From an uncultured Bacteroidales bacterium (GTDB lineage Bacteria; Bacteroidota; Bacteroidia; Bacteroidales; F082): a stretch of 64,000 nucleotides of DNA. Of the stretch, positions 47,010 through 56,951 are shown piece after piece. Each line of letters begins with the position of its first letter. The first letter of the stretch is position 1. A model generated the notes under the pieces. It made no database searches, had not been told where the DNA came from, and worked only from the letters and a program-made list of their open reading frames with translations. The position numbers and the translations under genes are program-made. Location of the stretch: NCBI GenBank assembly GCA_900318265.1, contig ONKA01000007.1, forward strand, positions 1 to 64,000, read 5' to 3'.

Positions 47010-48890
47010 ATGAAAAAGCTATTTATAATTTCTGTATTAATGGCCTTGGTCATAAATGGATTCACGCAAAACCAATACGATTTCTCGTCTGTTTGTGAGA
47101 CAGGACAAACATTATTCTACCGCATTACCGATGCGGAAACGCACACCGTAACTTTAACACATCCTTGCTCGGAAAACGACCCCGGGTTCGAGGGCGATTA
47201 TTACGGGTATCATCCCCACCCAGAAGGTGTCATCGTTATCCCTTCCGAAGTGACTTACAACGGCATTGATTACTCAGTAACAGCCATTGATTCTCGTTCT
47301 TTCTGGGACTGCCTCATTACATCTATTTTTATACCAAACAGCGTAAACAATATCGTTCCTGGAGCATTTTCATCTTGTGAGTTTTTGGAATCCATCTCTA
47401 TGGACGAAGAAAACCCGACATACTATTCGGAAAACAACACCATCATCAGAAGGGAAGACAATGCGTTAGTAGTGGGATGCAAGGCAAGTATAATTCCTGA
47501 AGACATTGAGATTATTTGTCGGAACGCTTTCTTTTGCATGGGCAGCAGTGGTGTTTTGACAATTCCCAATTCTGTTAGAATTATTGAAGAATATGCTTTT
47601 GCGTATAATCATTTTTCGGGTTCGCTCACTCTCCCTGAATCGTTGGAAACCATAGGCGCAATGGCTTTCTATGTAGGCGGTTTTTCAGGGTCATTGACCA
47701 TGCCCAATTCGGTGACAGAAATAGGACATCATGCTTTTTATGGCTGTCATTTTAGTGGCAGCTTGACACTGTCTTCTTCGCTTTCTACAATTGAGAATTG
47801 CGCCTTTGCGAGATGCCATTTTTCTGGAACGCTCGTCATACCAAATTCTGTAAGCCTTATTGTTGGTGCTGCTTTTACTGAAAACGACTTTTCAGAACTT
47901 GTATTAGGAGAATCTGTAACTACTATCGAAAGCATCGCTTTTTCAGATTGCACCAATCTAACAGGAACATTAAGACTACCTGCCTCTCTTACACTGATTG
48001 ATCAAATGGCTTTCATTAACACTTCTTTCAACGAGATTTATTCTCCAAACAGATTGCCGCCTACGTTGGCTTCCAATGCCTTCCAAGGATATGACCCCAA
48101 CATCCCGATCCATATACCTTTCGGCTGCACCGAAGCTTATCAAAACGCCGAAGGGTGGAACTATTTCACCAACTTCATCGAAGAAGAGCCCATCATCTTT
48201 ACCATATTTGAGCCAGATACCTGCTTCACATTAAACTATCAAGACACTATTTATTGGGACCTTAACCAAGATGGGAACCAAGACATCTACTTTTATTTGG
48301 TTTGGCATTCTGCTGGAGGTTATATGACATTCATGAAGCCCAAAGCCAATTGGAAATGGAGCAACTCCATAAAAATCGATCAAACTCATTTTCAACCTTT
48401 GACGTACACCACAACGATAGATGAATCTTTATATTGGGAAGCCGGAGATTCATTTATCAATGGTTATGAAGAACCCGAATGGTGGCATTTTGCTTTTCGG
48501 CACCAAGCCGAGGATGGCATACACTATGGTTGGGCGCATATCAAAAACGCCGGGTATCGCCAGTTTTGTATCTCCGGCATGGGCTACTGCACCATACCAA
48601 ACTATCCCATCGTCTGGGGGCAAACCAATATTACCGAAGGCATGGAAGAAGAGACAATAGAAAATGATTTTTCGGTCTATCCCAACCCCGCCAACGGCGT
48701 CCTGTTCGTACAGACGCGCCATGGCACGTCTCTACCAGATCCAACCTACCGCATCACCAACATCATGGGACAAACCCTCCTTTCGGGTAACATCACCGAT
48801 GAGACCCAGCAGATTAATTTAGAATCGCTGCCTGCGGGCATGTATTTTATTACCTTTGCAGGTGAGACACGAAAATTTGTTGTGAGATAA
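47010..48890 (+). CDS. T9SS protein: LRR_5 repeats plus YPLVWGQT-type domain
   Basis: 626 aa. Signal peptide ends NGFTQ. Residues about 75-390 are LRR_5 repeats with a shared SGSLTLPxSLxTI pattern (BspA type). Residues about 395-538 are a domain ending YCTIPNYPIVWGQTN that also occurs twice in the next gene and once in 50211-50972. The sorting domain starts SVYPNPANGVLFVQT and carries the 28-bp palindrome (48708-48735). Surface adhesin-like; the ligand is unknown. Confidence 0.9.
   Translation: MKKLFIISVLMALVINGFTQNQYDFSSVCETGQTLFYRITDAETHTVTLTHPCSENDPGFEGDYYGYHPHPEGVIVIPSEVTYNGIDYSVTAIDSRSFWDCLITSIFIPNSVNNIVPGAFSSCEFLESISMDEENPTYYSENNTIIRREDNALVVGCKASIIPEDIEIICRNAFFCMGSSGVLTIPNSVRIIEEYAFAYNHFSGSLTLPESLETIGAMAFYVGGFSGSLTMPNSVTEIGHHAFYGCHFSGSLTLSSSLSTIENCAFARCHFSGTLVIPNSVSLIVGAAFTENDFSELVLGESVTTIESIAFSDCTNLTGTLRLPASLTLIDQMAFINTSFNEIYSPNRLPPTLASNAFQGYDPNIPIHIPFGCTEAYQNAEGWNYFTNFIEEEPIIFTIFEPDTCFTLNYQDTIYWDLNQDGNQDIYFYLVWHSAGGYMTFMKPKANWKWSNSIKIDQTHFQPLTYTTTIDESLYWEAGDSFINGYEEPEWWHFAFRHQAEDGIHYGWAHIKNAGYRQFCISGMGYCTIPNYPIVWGQTNITEGMEEETIENDFSVYPNPANGVLFVQTRHGTSLPDPTYRITNIMGQTLLSGNITDETQQINLESLPAGMYFITFAGETRKFVVR
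48708..48735. repeat. 28-bp palindrome in a T9SS sorting domain
   Basis: GTACAGACG-CGCCATGGCA-CGTCTCTAC; reads V-Q-T-R-H-G-T-S-L. Confidence 0.87.
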
Positions 48891-48911
48891 ACAAGCCAAA
48901 AAACTAATACC

Positions 48912-50129
48912 ATGAAAAAACTATTGATATTCTTAGCCATCCTAACCTGGACTTCATTGGCATTGAATGCCCAGCAGGGCGAAATCATCTACATAGATTT
49001 TGAACCTGACTCCTTAGTTGAACTTAAGCAATACGACCTCTATCCAGAGAGCAAAATGATGATAGATTTCGATTACGATGGTCACCCTGATATAAGAATC
49101 ACCAGTTATGTTTACTCTGCAGGAGGTTGGTTTGATATGATTTGTTATGAACCAGAATGGGAATTACACGAATTCAGACCTTGCGACACGCTGACACCAA
49201 TGAATGAACCAGAGCATTATTGGTCTACAAGGATTGCCTGGATGTGGGATTATTGTAACGGGATAGATACTATAAGCGACAAGTTTGCTGTTAGGCACAA
49301 AGTAGGAGACGCTTATTACTATGGATGGTTTAGGGTTTATATCACTCGTTGTCCGCCAAGTCCATATCCATGGGTTGCTTTAGATAAAATGGCCTATTGC
49401 ACCGATCCAAATTATCCTTTGGTTTGGGGACAAACAGAGATTCCACCCCAACCCGCAATCATCTATACTGATTATGATCCAGACTCCTGTATCACAGACC
49501 AATACACTAAACTTTGGGTTGATTTTGACGATGATGGCAATGGCGATATTTGTCTAAAAATGGATTATACAAGTACTGGATATTGGCCAGAAATCATCTC
49601 CTCAGATGACTGGGAGATAACATGGTTGGATGATGACGATACAGACACCATACCTAACATTGACCATTGGGGACACTCTTATCTATGGTTAGATGATGAA
49701 GGCCAAAGTCGTTTTGCCGCGCGAAAACAAATCGGAAACAATTACATATTTACTTGGTTTGAGGCATACAACTATGTGACATTTAATCCGTTTATTTGTC
49801 ATGTTTGTTTCGACAAATATGTCTATTGCACCGTTCCAAACTATCCTTTGGTGTGGGGACAAACCGAACTATTGGCCATAAAAGAAAACGACTATTCCAA
49901 CACCTTCGCCAGCGTCCACCCCAACCCCACCACAGGCCTCGTCACCATCGCAGGCGAGAACCTCAGGCAAGCCGAAGTGCTCAACATGCTCGGGCAGCAA
50001 ATGCTCAGCGTGCAGGGCGAGGGCAACGAGCTCCGCATCGACATGGCTGCACTGCCCGCAGGCGTCTACTTCTTCAACGTCACTGACGATGAAGGGCGCA
50101 AGTGCGTGCGGAAGGTGGTGAAAGAATAG
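48912..50129 (+). CDS. T9SS protein with two tandem YPLVWGQT-type domains
   Basis: 405 aa. Signal peptide ends ALNAQ. Two copies of one domain: residues about 25-175 and 183-319. Both start with IIY-x-D-[FY]-[ED]-P-D-S, have an Asp-rich loop (DFDYDGHPDI, DFDDDGNGDI), and end YCTxPNYPLVWGQTE. The sorting domain (VHPNPTTGLVTIAGENLRQA) is of a different type from the flanking genes, lacks the palindrome, and is shared only with 50211-50972. No named domain is recognised. Confidence 0.85.
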   Translation: MKKLLIFLAILTWTSLALNAQQGEIIYIDFEPDSLVELKQYDLYPESKMMIDFDYDGHPDIRITSYVYSAGGWFDMICYEPEWELHEFRPCDTLTPMNEPEHYWSTRIAWMWDYCNGIDTISDKFAVRHKVGDAYYYGWFRVYITRCPPSPYPWVALDKMAYCTDPNYPLVWGQTEIPPQPAIIYTDYDPDSCITDQYTKLWVDFDDDGNGDICLKMDYTSTGYWPEIISSDDWEITWLDDDDTDTIPNIDHWGHSYLWLDDEGQSRFAARKQIGNNYIFTWFEAYNYVTFNPFICHVCFDKYVYCTVPNYPLVWGQTELLAIKENDYSNTFASVHPNPTTGLVTIAGENLRQAEVLNMLGQQMLSVQGEGNELRIDMAALPAGVYFFNVTDDEGRKCVRKVVKE

Positions 50130-50160
50130 TAAAGATAATGCAGCCATGAAATAGTTTATC

Positions 50161-50168
50161 TACCTTTG
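50161..50168 (+). promoter_or_regulatory. -7 box and duplicated leader, copy 1
   Basis: TACCTTTG, followed by a leader that matches that at 51007 over the first 34 nt except one base. It contains ATG-AAG-CGG-TAA (50173-50184). Confidence 0.65.
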
Positions 50169-50210
50169 CGATATGAAGCGGTAACTAAACAACTTAAAAA
50201 CAATCATACC

Positions 50211-50972
50211 ATGAAAACAAAACTAATCTCTTTAGCCGTTTTATTGTTGTCCGCTTTCGCCATGAAAGCCCAGCAAGGCGAAATCATCTATAGGGATTTC
50301 GAGCCAGATTCCACATTGAAATTATGGAGCGATATCCGTTCTATGACGATTGACCTTGATGGAGAAGGTTCGCCAGATATAGAATTGTATTATACAATCG
50401 GAGGAGGATTGGGTATAATTTCTCCGCACATTCATTCTAATAAACCAGATGTTCTTGAGCTGTGCGCAATTGATTCGGTTTACGTTATTCCCAACAATGA
50501 AGCATGGGTTACGGATGTTAGCGAGTGGGTTGTACGGGCCAATGATTGTTATGCCTTTCGTTATAAACATAACGACGGGTATTTGTACGGCTGGTTTGAA
50601 ACCTTTAAGAAAGAAGTCATAGAAAACGGGCTTCGTGAAGTTTATTGGGGCGTTGATAGGGTCGCTTTCTGCACAATTCAGGATTATCCATTGGTTTGGG
50701 GCCAAACAAACTTCACGGGTATATATGAAAATGACAACCCATCCACCTTCACCACCATTCATCCCAACCCCACCACAGGCCTCGTAACCATCACTGGCGA
50801 CAACCTGCAACAGGCCGAAGTGCTCAACATGCTCGGGCAGCAGGTGCTCAGCGTGCAGGGCGAGGGCAACGAGCTCCGCATCGACATGGCTGCGCTGCTC
50901 GCAGGCGTCTACTTTGTCAACGTCACCAACGAGGAAGGGCGCAGGTGCGTGCGGAAGGTGGTGAAGGAATAA
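50211..50972 (+). CDS. T9SS protein with one YPLVWGQT-type domain
   Basis: 253 aa from ATG 50211 (MKTKLISLAVLLLSAFAMKA, then QQGEIIYRDFEPDS). One copy of the repeated domain (about 24-166, DLDGEGSPDIE, ending DYPLVWGQTN), then the same sorting domain type as the preceding gene (PNPTTGLVTITGDNLQQAEV). It looks like a shortened paralogue of 48912-50129. In this cluster it is the first gene behind its own promoter. Confidence 0.85.
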   Translation: MKTKLISLAVLLLSAFAMKAQQGEIIYRDFEPDSTLKLWSDIRSMTIDLDGEGSPDIELYYTIGGGLGIISPHIHSNKPDVLELCAIDSVYVIPNNEAWVTDVSEWVVRANDCYAFRYKHNDGYLYGWFETFKKEVIENGLREVYWGVDRVAFCTIQDYPLVWGQTNFTGIYENDNPSTFTTIHPNPTTGLVTITGDNLQQAEVLNMLGQQVLSVQGEGNELRIDMAALLAGVYFVNVTNEEGRRCVRKVVKE

Positions 50973-51006
50973 ACATATAGAATACCCAGCCATATAAAAA
51001 CTTATT

Positions 51007-51014
51007 TACCTTTG
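51007..51014 (+). promoter_or_regulatory. -7 box and duplicated leader, copy 2
   Basis: TACCTTTG with a leader nearly identical to that at 50161, including ATG-AAG-CGA-TAA (51019-51030). It drives an unrelated gene. Confidence 0.65.
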
Positions 51015-51055
51015 CGATATGAAGCGATAACTAAACAACTATAACAACCAATACC

Positions 51056-52480
51056 ATGAAAAAGACAATCATTACCTTAATCATTGCCCTCGGCTGCTTC
51101 AGCTTTCTTGAGGCTCAATCCATTCAAAAGCCAGAACGGGTTTATAAACGCTACACCTATGCCGATATCTTTAACAACGATACCATTACAGAAGAAATGA
51201 CACTAGAAGGGACTTTTCATTACAACATCCATGATTTGGTCTCATCTTATGAATGCTCAATACAATATGGCAGCTATGGCAACGAATATTACAGAAAAAA
51301 CTATTGGTATGACAACGACTCGCATATTATCAAATATTCATTTAGCGGGTATGATGGTGGCGGTATAATTGGCGACGACAGCGTCTACTATGTATATGAT
51401 AACGACTTGCTATCTTATTCCAAAAAGCTTTATGTCAACAAATGGGGAGGATGGTACTATACAGATAGCGTAGCTTACTATTATTATGACGATGGTACTC
51501 TAAAACGAAAAGAGCAATACGGCAGAAACCCTGATGATTTGCATTGGCCTTCTTCTCCAAGTATAGTTACCGAGATCGCTTATGATGAAACAGGGGCGGA
51601 AAAGATAAAGACTGAAACTCAGATTCGTAATGGGAAAGTCTATTACCGCAAAACCTCCCACTATGACCTAAACGACCATATCATATACTTCCTAAATGAA
51701 GGCTATAACGGTTATGACTATTTATGGGCGGGTTATACTATAGCCTATGGATACGAAAACGGACTTTGCCAAACCAAAACACGGCAAAAATGGGTTGTTG
51801 CCGACAGTTGCTGGGTCAACGATTCAAGTTTTATTTTCCAATACAATGATATAGGGATTAGGACAGAAGAGCTTGCGCAAATATGGGTTGATAACGAATG
51901 GCAAAACGCACAACGAACCCGATGGGAAGTGGATGAAGACGACACCATGCACAGTATCACATACGAAGTGTGGAACGATAGCCTATTCACCAACAGCAAA
52001 AGGGTGGAATACCAATATGAAAACGGACTGTGCATAGGTTTGGTTGGATTGGTGTGGTCAGGAGATAGTTGGGTGTATGGAATGGCAGGAGTGAATGGGG
52101 TTGGCGGAAACAATGAACGCATATTTTGGGATGAATCGCTCAGCACTGAAGACAATCTGATCAGGGTAACTCATCACAGCTTCACGAACACCACAATAAT
52201 CTGGCAAACCCTGTATGAAGGCATCGACGAAAAAGAAGAAAAAACCAAAGCGAGTGATTTCACGGTCTATCCCAATCCTGCCAACAACATCCTATTTGTA
52301 GAGACCCGCCATGGCACGTCACTACCAGACCAAACCTACCGCATCACCAACATCATGGGACAAACCCTCTTGCAAGGTTCGATTAACGCTGAAATCCAGC
52401 AGATTAATATAGCATCCCTACCCGCAGGATTGTATTTCCTCAGCGTGGGCAACACGACGCAGAAATTTGTGAAACAATGA
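51056..52480 (+). CDS. T9SS protein with YD-like repeats
   Basis: 474 aa. Signal peptide ends FLEAQ. Repeats such as KYSFSGYDGG, YYYDDGTLKRKEQYG, ALCQTKTRQKW-type strands recall 45702-46991, of which it is a distant paralogue. The sorting domain starts TVYPNPANNILFVET with the palindrome at 52298-52325 and ends NTTQKFVKQ. Its stop overlaps the TPR/HTH gene start (ATGA). Confidence 0.86.
   Translation: MKKTIITLIIALGCFSFLEAQSIQKPERVYKRYTYADIFNNDTITEEMTLEGTFHYNIHDLVSSYECSIQYGSYGNEYYRKNYWYDNDSHIIKYSFSGYDGGGIIGDDSVYYVYDNDLLSYSKKLYVNKWGGWYYTDSVAYYYYDDGTLKRKEQYGRNPDDLHWPSSPSIVTEIAYDETGAEKIKTETQIRNGKVYYRKTSHYDLNDHIIYFLNEGYNGYDYLWAGYTIAYGYENGLCQTKTRQKWVVADSCWVNDSSFIFQYNDIGIRTEELAQIWVDNEWQNAQRTRWEVDEDDTMHSITYEVWNDSLFTNSKRVEYQYENGLCIGLVGLVWSGDSWVYGMAGVNGVGGNNERIFWDESLSTEDNLIRVTHHSFTNTTIIWQTLYEGIDEKEEKTKASDFTVYPNPANNILFVETRHGTSLPDQTYRITNIMGQTLLQGSINAEIQQINIASLPAGLYFLSVGNTTQKFVKQ
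52298..52325. repeat. 28-bp palindrome in a T9SS sorting domain
   Basis: GTAGAGACC-CGCCATGGCA-CGTCACTAC; reads V-E-T-R-H-G-T-S-L. Less perfect at the ends. Confidence 0.85.
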
Positions 52481-53823
52481 AAACACGATGTATCATCATG
52501 GCAGTCCTTCTGTTGGTGGGCCTCGCGTCTTGCCAGCAAGGCGCACGTAGCCTAAAAGAAGCCGAGACGCTCTTTCAACAAGGCGTAGAGCAACGTGCCG
52601 ACAAACATACGGAGGCCGCTGCCGAAAGCTTCAGCCAGGCCCTGCTCGCCATCGAACGCTGCGACACGGAACAACCTGAGGTGCAGCGGCTGAAAGCCCA
52701 GATCGAGGACAACCTCGGCTTCTGCTACTGGAAACACGAGCTGTTTGCGGAAGCCCTGCCGCTGCATGCCGACGCCGCCACCCGGGCCCGCGAACTCAAC
52801 GACTCCACACTATTGATGACCTCCCTGCGCAACAGCGGTCGCGCTGTGGCCTCGTCGGGCGACATCGACGCGGCAGAACAGCATTACAAGGAAGCCCTTG
52901 CCATCGCCAAAGCCTTGAATGACAAATCCATGGAAAGCGACATCCTGCTTGAGTTGAGCCGCGATGTGTACATACCCAAAGGAGCCTACAACCATTCGGT
53001 GAAATGCGTCACCCAAGCTTTGGAAGGCGGAGCCGATGCCGACATCTGCCACCTGACCTTGGGTTTGGCACACTATTATTTGGCCCACGACAGCCTCGCC
53101 ATGCTGCATCTCGAAGAAGCCACCAAGAGCAAACAAGCCGGCACCCGAATGTCGGCCTACCAAACTCTGTCGTTCATTTACCAAATTGCAAAAGACTACC
53201 AAAAATCTCTTGAATGCCAAGAGCTTTTCTATAACAACCTGATGCAGGCCGACCAAGAGCATCGCAGCGAGCAGGTGCAGCGCATCAAAGGTGAATATGA
53301 GCTCCAAATGCAGAAAAACAGCCTACAAGCCGAGCAAAAACTGAAGAGCCTCTATCTCTACCTCATTTTAGGCGGCTTGGTGGTGGCCTTGGCCGTTGTG
53401 TTGCTGCTGTTGCGACAAAAATCGCTCAGTGCCAAGCTGAAAGCCGAAGAGATGAAGAACCAGTTGGAGACCGAGCTGAAAAAGAACAAGGTCTACGTTA
53501 CCGCCTTGGCCCTCACCGAGCAAATCACAGCCTCGACCCTCGACTTCGACCTGAAGGACAGCGAATGGGACGACTTCGTGGTGCTCATCGACAAGGTGTA
53601 CGGCGACTTCACCCAACGCCTCACGACACAATACCCCTCCCTTACCAAGAGCGACCTGCAAATCTGCTGCCTCACCAAGCAAGGCTTCAGCAACCAGGTC
53701 ATCTCCATCCTGATGAACCTACAAACCAACAGCTACGCCCGCCGCAAGTCGCGCATCAAGCAAGAGAAGATGAACGGGCTGGAAGACGAACGGAGCTTTG
53801 AGGAGATAATCAACGAGATATGA
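52477..53823 (+). CDS. Membrane-tethered TPR protein with C-terminal HTH
   Basis: 448 aa. Lipoprotein signal (MKTRCIIMAVLLLVGLASC), TPR-like repeats to about residue 270, a transmembrane helix at about 290-312, a coiled coil (SLSAKLKAEEMKNQLETELK) and an HTH-like C terminus (YPSLTKSDLQICCLTKQGFS, NLQTNSYARRKSRIKQE). The third paralogue of this architecture. The 4-nt overlap with the T9SS gene before it puts translation of regulator and cargo in step. Probably a local regulator of this cluster; inferred. Confidence 0.87.
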   Translation: MKTRCIIMAVLLLVGLASCQQGARSLKEAETLFQQGVEQRADKHTEAAAESFSQALLAIERCDTEQPEVQRLKAQIEDNLGFCYWKHELFAEALPLHADAATRARELNDSTLLMTSLRNSGRAVASSGDIDAAEQHYKEALAIAKALNDKSMESDILLELSRDVYIPKGAYNHSVKCVTQALEGGADADICHLTLGLAHYYLAHDSLAMLHLEEATKSKQAGTRMSAYQTLSFIYQIAKDYQKSLECQELFYNNLMQADQEHRSEQVQRIKGEYELQMQKNSLQAEQKLKSLYLYLILGGLVVALAVVLLLLRQKSLSAKLKAEEMKNQLETELKKNKVYVTALALTEQITASTLDFDLKDSEWDDFVVLIDKVYGDFTQRLTTQYPSLTKSDLQICCLTKQGFSNQVISILMNLQTNSYARRKSRIKQEKMNGLEDERSFEEIINEI

Positions 53824-53843
53824 ACGAATAAAAACACCATACA

Positions 53844-56800
53844 ATGAAAAAGCTAACCTTAATCAACATCTTGTTTTTCTTTGCCATAAATGGTTTCGCG
53901 CAAGAAGTCCATTTCGATTTCTCGGTCATCAATTCGACGGGCTATGAGATTTTTTACCGCATTGTTGACCCAGTGAACCATTGGGTGGAAGCCACCTACC
54001 CTTGCCAAAACGGCGACAACTATTGGTGGGGCTACGACAAGCCCGAGGGCAAGCTCATCCTCGCCGACAGCGTTACCCATGAGGGGACAACCTACACCCT
54101 TGTTGCCATCGGTGACCACGCCTTTTGTGGTTGTTCAGGCTTGAGAGGCACGCTTGCATTGCCACAAACCATCACCGCCATCGGAGACGGAGCCTTTAAA
54201 GGCTGCTCCAACATAAACGGCAATTTGAACATTCCAACCTTGGTGACACATATCGGAAACGAAGCATTTTACGATTGTTCAAAACTGTCGGGACAATTGT
54301 TTTTAAGCGACTCGTTGACTTACATCGGCGACAAGGCTTTCTATCATTGCAACAGGTTGTCCGACAGGTTGGTCATCCCCGGCAGAACCACTTATATCGG
54401 CAACAACGCCTTCGAACAATGCGGGTTCAGTGGCAGAATCCTGCTCCCAGTAACGTTGGAAACCATCGGAACAGAGGCATTTAAAGGCATGTCGGACATC
54501 AGCAGTATCTGCAGCAAGGCCATCGTGCCACCCTCCACAGACGAAAGCGCTTTTGAGGGCATATCCCGATGGATTTACCTGGTTGTACCCTACAATACGA
54601 TTGAAGCCTATCAAAACGCACCTGGCTGGTCGCGTTTCAACCAAAGAACCATCGAAAAATCCATTTGGAACGGCACCGCCGAGCCCTGGACCAAAGGCAG
54701 CGGCACCCGCGAAAACCCTTATCTTATCGAGTCGGCCGAAAATCTAGCGTGGTTGGCCCAATCAGTGAACCAAGCTGTGAACATCAGCATCGACACGGTT
54801 TTGAATACAAATGGCGATATGCAAGTCGACACCACATATCATGACGTTTTGGCCTATCAGGGCATCTATTTCCGACAGGTGATTGACATCGACCTCCAAA
54901 GAGACTATGGCTTTTTATGGGATCCCATCGGCAACATGCATTATGGAGACAACATCGACTACTGCACCTATTTCTGTGGACATTATGACGGCAACGGCCA
55001 CAAGATAAGGAACTTTAAGATTAACATACCAACAAACTATGCGATTACCACAAACGACTATTATTATGGTTTGTTCGGAATCGTAATGAACGGTAGCCTT
55101 ACCAACATTAACACTTCAGTCGTTGTCATTGAAGTTGAAGATCAACAAAACAAATGCATTGGAGGCCTTGTAGGAAAAGCCGTCAACGCCCAATTGATTA
55201 ACTGTCATAACGGTGGACAGTGGCTCCGTTGCGGACTTCTCGAGCAAGAGTACGTCTTACACGTGTTCAACACCTCCGTTGGAGGCATCGTAGGCGTGGC
55301 CGAAAAGAGCCTCATCGAGAATTGCAGCAATTCAGGCGGAATAAAAGTTGTTTACGGTTCATCCTCAACCAGCAAGAATGGTGTTGGAGGCGTGGTCGGT
55401 GTTTTCCTATGTGATGAGGAACCCACCGGAAACAATGGTATCATTGGATGCAGTTTCACTGGCAATTTAGAGGCCCATGGTTTCATGACAGAGGCCGATG
55501 GAGGTGGAATTGTAGGACTATGTGCCAGCAGTGCAGAAGGTTCGGGATCAATAAAACTTGAAAGATGTTCCAGTAAAGGAATGGTGTTCGGCGACTGCAT
55601 CCATGGAAATGAACCAAAGATGATCAGCTTAGGTGGTATTGTGGGCAATGTGCTTGATATTGACACTTTATCTGTAATCAGCTGCTATTCAAACGACTCC
55701 TTGCCCGCCAATGCCGAAGACATGGAATCCTATGCGGGCGGTATCATCGGAAAGGCCCATCCCAACACCACGCTCTTCGTCAAGAACTGCTATCACACTG
55801 GTTCGATCACTTCATACAATAGCGGAGGCATCGTGGTCCAAAACACCAACATGACCCTTGTCAGAAACTGCTATTTCGACGAAACCGTGGCTCCCGACGA
55901 CGGCTTTGGCATTCCCTTGGACAACGATTATATGAAGTCGGCGGCTTTTGTCAACCAACTCAATAACGGCAGCTCCGTGTTCATGAAAGACCACGAGCCC
56001 TATGTAAACGACGGCTATCCCATCTTTGGCACCGACGGCCTCATCTTTGTGGGCGCAGAATGGTATTACGAAATCGTGGAAAACGATGGTACCATCTGCT
56101 ATCAGCATTTGCAGTGCACAGGCGACACCACCATCAACGAAGATCGGCCCAAGGTCCTCGTGCGCAGCAACACGCAATACGACCGTGGCAAACACACCGA
56201 GGTGACACACGAATACGTCTATGAAAAAGACGGAAAGGTGTATTGGTGGAACAAAGAACTGCAAGTTTTCACCGTGCTCTACGACTTCGGCGCTGAGGTG
56301 GGCGACGAATGGGAGATCCTGGTAGGTTCGGATAGCATCGCCACAAAAGTCTACGAGATTGAGAACTATCTGATAGAAGGCATTCCCTACAAGAAAATGA
56401 CCATTGGCGATGCCAACAACCTCTTCAGCGGCACACTCATCAGCACCATCGGCCACCTCACCAGCTTCTTCCCCGAAAAACTGATGACGCGCGGCAAAGG
56501 CTACCAAGTGGATGGCCTGCGCTGCTACTGGCTCGACGGCGACCTCATGCTCAAACTCGGCGACCACGATTGCGACGAGGTGTATCAGCAATACCACAAT
56601 GGCATCGACGAGCCGACGGATGATGCGGTGTTTGCGGTATATCCCAATCCGACCAACGGCGTCCTCTTTGTAGAGACGGTGTGCACACCGTCACTACCAG
56701 CGGAAACCTACCGCATCTCCGACCCCATGGGGCAAACCCTGCTGCAAGGCAATATCACCGCTGAGACGCAACAGATTAATATCGAAAACCTGCCTGCCGG

Positions 56801-56852
56801 AATGTATTTCATTACCGTTGCAGGCGAGACACGGAAATTTATAGTCAAATGA
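53844..56852 (+). CDS. T9SS protein: LRR_5 repeats, beta-helix-like region, sorting domain
   Basis: 1002 aa. Signal peptide ends NGFAQ. LRR_5 repeats about 75-265 (FCGCSGLRGTLALPQTITAI), then a region from GSGTRENPYLIESAENLAWL to about 720 with GLUG-like repeats (GGIVGVAEKSLIENCSNSGG), a domain like that of 7142-8008 (GDTTINEDRPKVLV, LYDFGAEVGDEWEI) and the sorting domain VYPNPTNGVLFVETV with a palindrome at 56670. The largest cargo of the cluster; likely a surface adhesin or binding protein. Confidence 0.88.
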   Translation: MKKLTLINILFFFAINGFAQEVHFDFSVINSTGYEIFYRIVDPVNHWVEATYPCQNGDNYWWGYDKPEGKLILADSVTHEGTTYTLVAIGDHAFCGCSGLRGTLALPQTITAIGDGAFKGCSNINGNLNIPTLVTHIGNEAFYDCSKLSGQLFLSDSLTYIGDKAFYHCNRLSDRLVIPGRTTYIGNNAFEQCGFSGRILLPVTLETIGTEAFKGMSDISSICSKAIVPPSTDESAFEGISRWIYLVVPYNTIEAYQNAPGWSRFNQRTIEKSIWNGTAEPWTKGSGTRENPYLIESAENLAWLAQSVNQAVNISIDTVLNTNGDMQVDTTYHDVLAYQGIYFRQVIDIDLQRDYGFLWDPIGNMHYGDNIDYCTYFCGHYDGNGHKIRNFKINIPTNYAITTNDYYYGLFGIVMNGSLTNINTSVVVIEVEDQQNKCIGGLVGKAVNAQLINCHNGGQWLRCGLLEQEYVLHVFNTSVGGIVGVAEKSLIENCSNSGGIKVVYGSSSTSKNGVGGVVGVFLCDEEPTGNNGIIGCSFTGNLEAHGFMTEADGGGIVGLCASSAEGSGSIKLERCSSKGMVFGDCIHGNEPKMISLGGIVGNVLDIDTLSVISCYSNDSLPANAEDMESYAGGIIGKAHPNTTLFVKNCYHTGSITSYNSGGIVVQNTNMTLVRNCYFDETVAPDDGFGIPLDNDYMKSAAFVNQLNNGSSVFMKDHEPYVNDGYPIFGTDGLIFVGAEWYYEIVENDGTICYQHLQCTGDTTINEDRPKVLVRSNTQYDRGKHTEVTHEYVYEKDGKVYWWNKELQVFTVLYDFGAEVGDEWEILVGSDSIATKVYEIENYLIEGIPYKKMTIGDANNLFSGTLISTIGHLTSFFPEKLMTRGKGYQVDGLRCYWLDGDLMLKLGDHDCDEVYQQYHNGIDEPTDDAVFAVYPNPTNGVLFVETVCTPSLPAETYRISDPMGQTLLQGNITAETQQINIENLPAGMYFITVAGETRKFIVK
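56670..56697. repeat. 28-bp palindrome in a T9SS sorting domain
   Basis: GTAGAGACG-GTGTGCACAC-CGTCACTAC; reads V-E-T-V-C-T-P-S-L, matching the perfect copy at 1535 except one base. Confidence 0.88.
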
Positions 56853-56951
56853 TTTAAAACCGAGGCGCAACTCTCACATAACAGTCCCAAAGGAACAAAC
56901 CAAATTGGTGGCTGTTTAGCTAGAACTATGTCATAATCAAAACTGAAAAGA

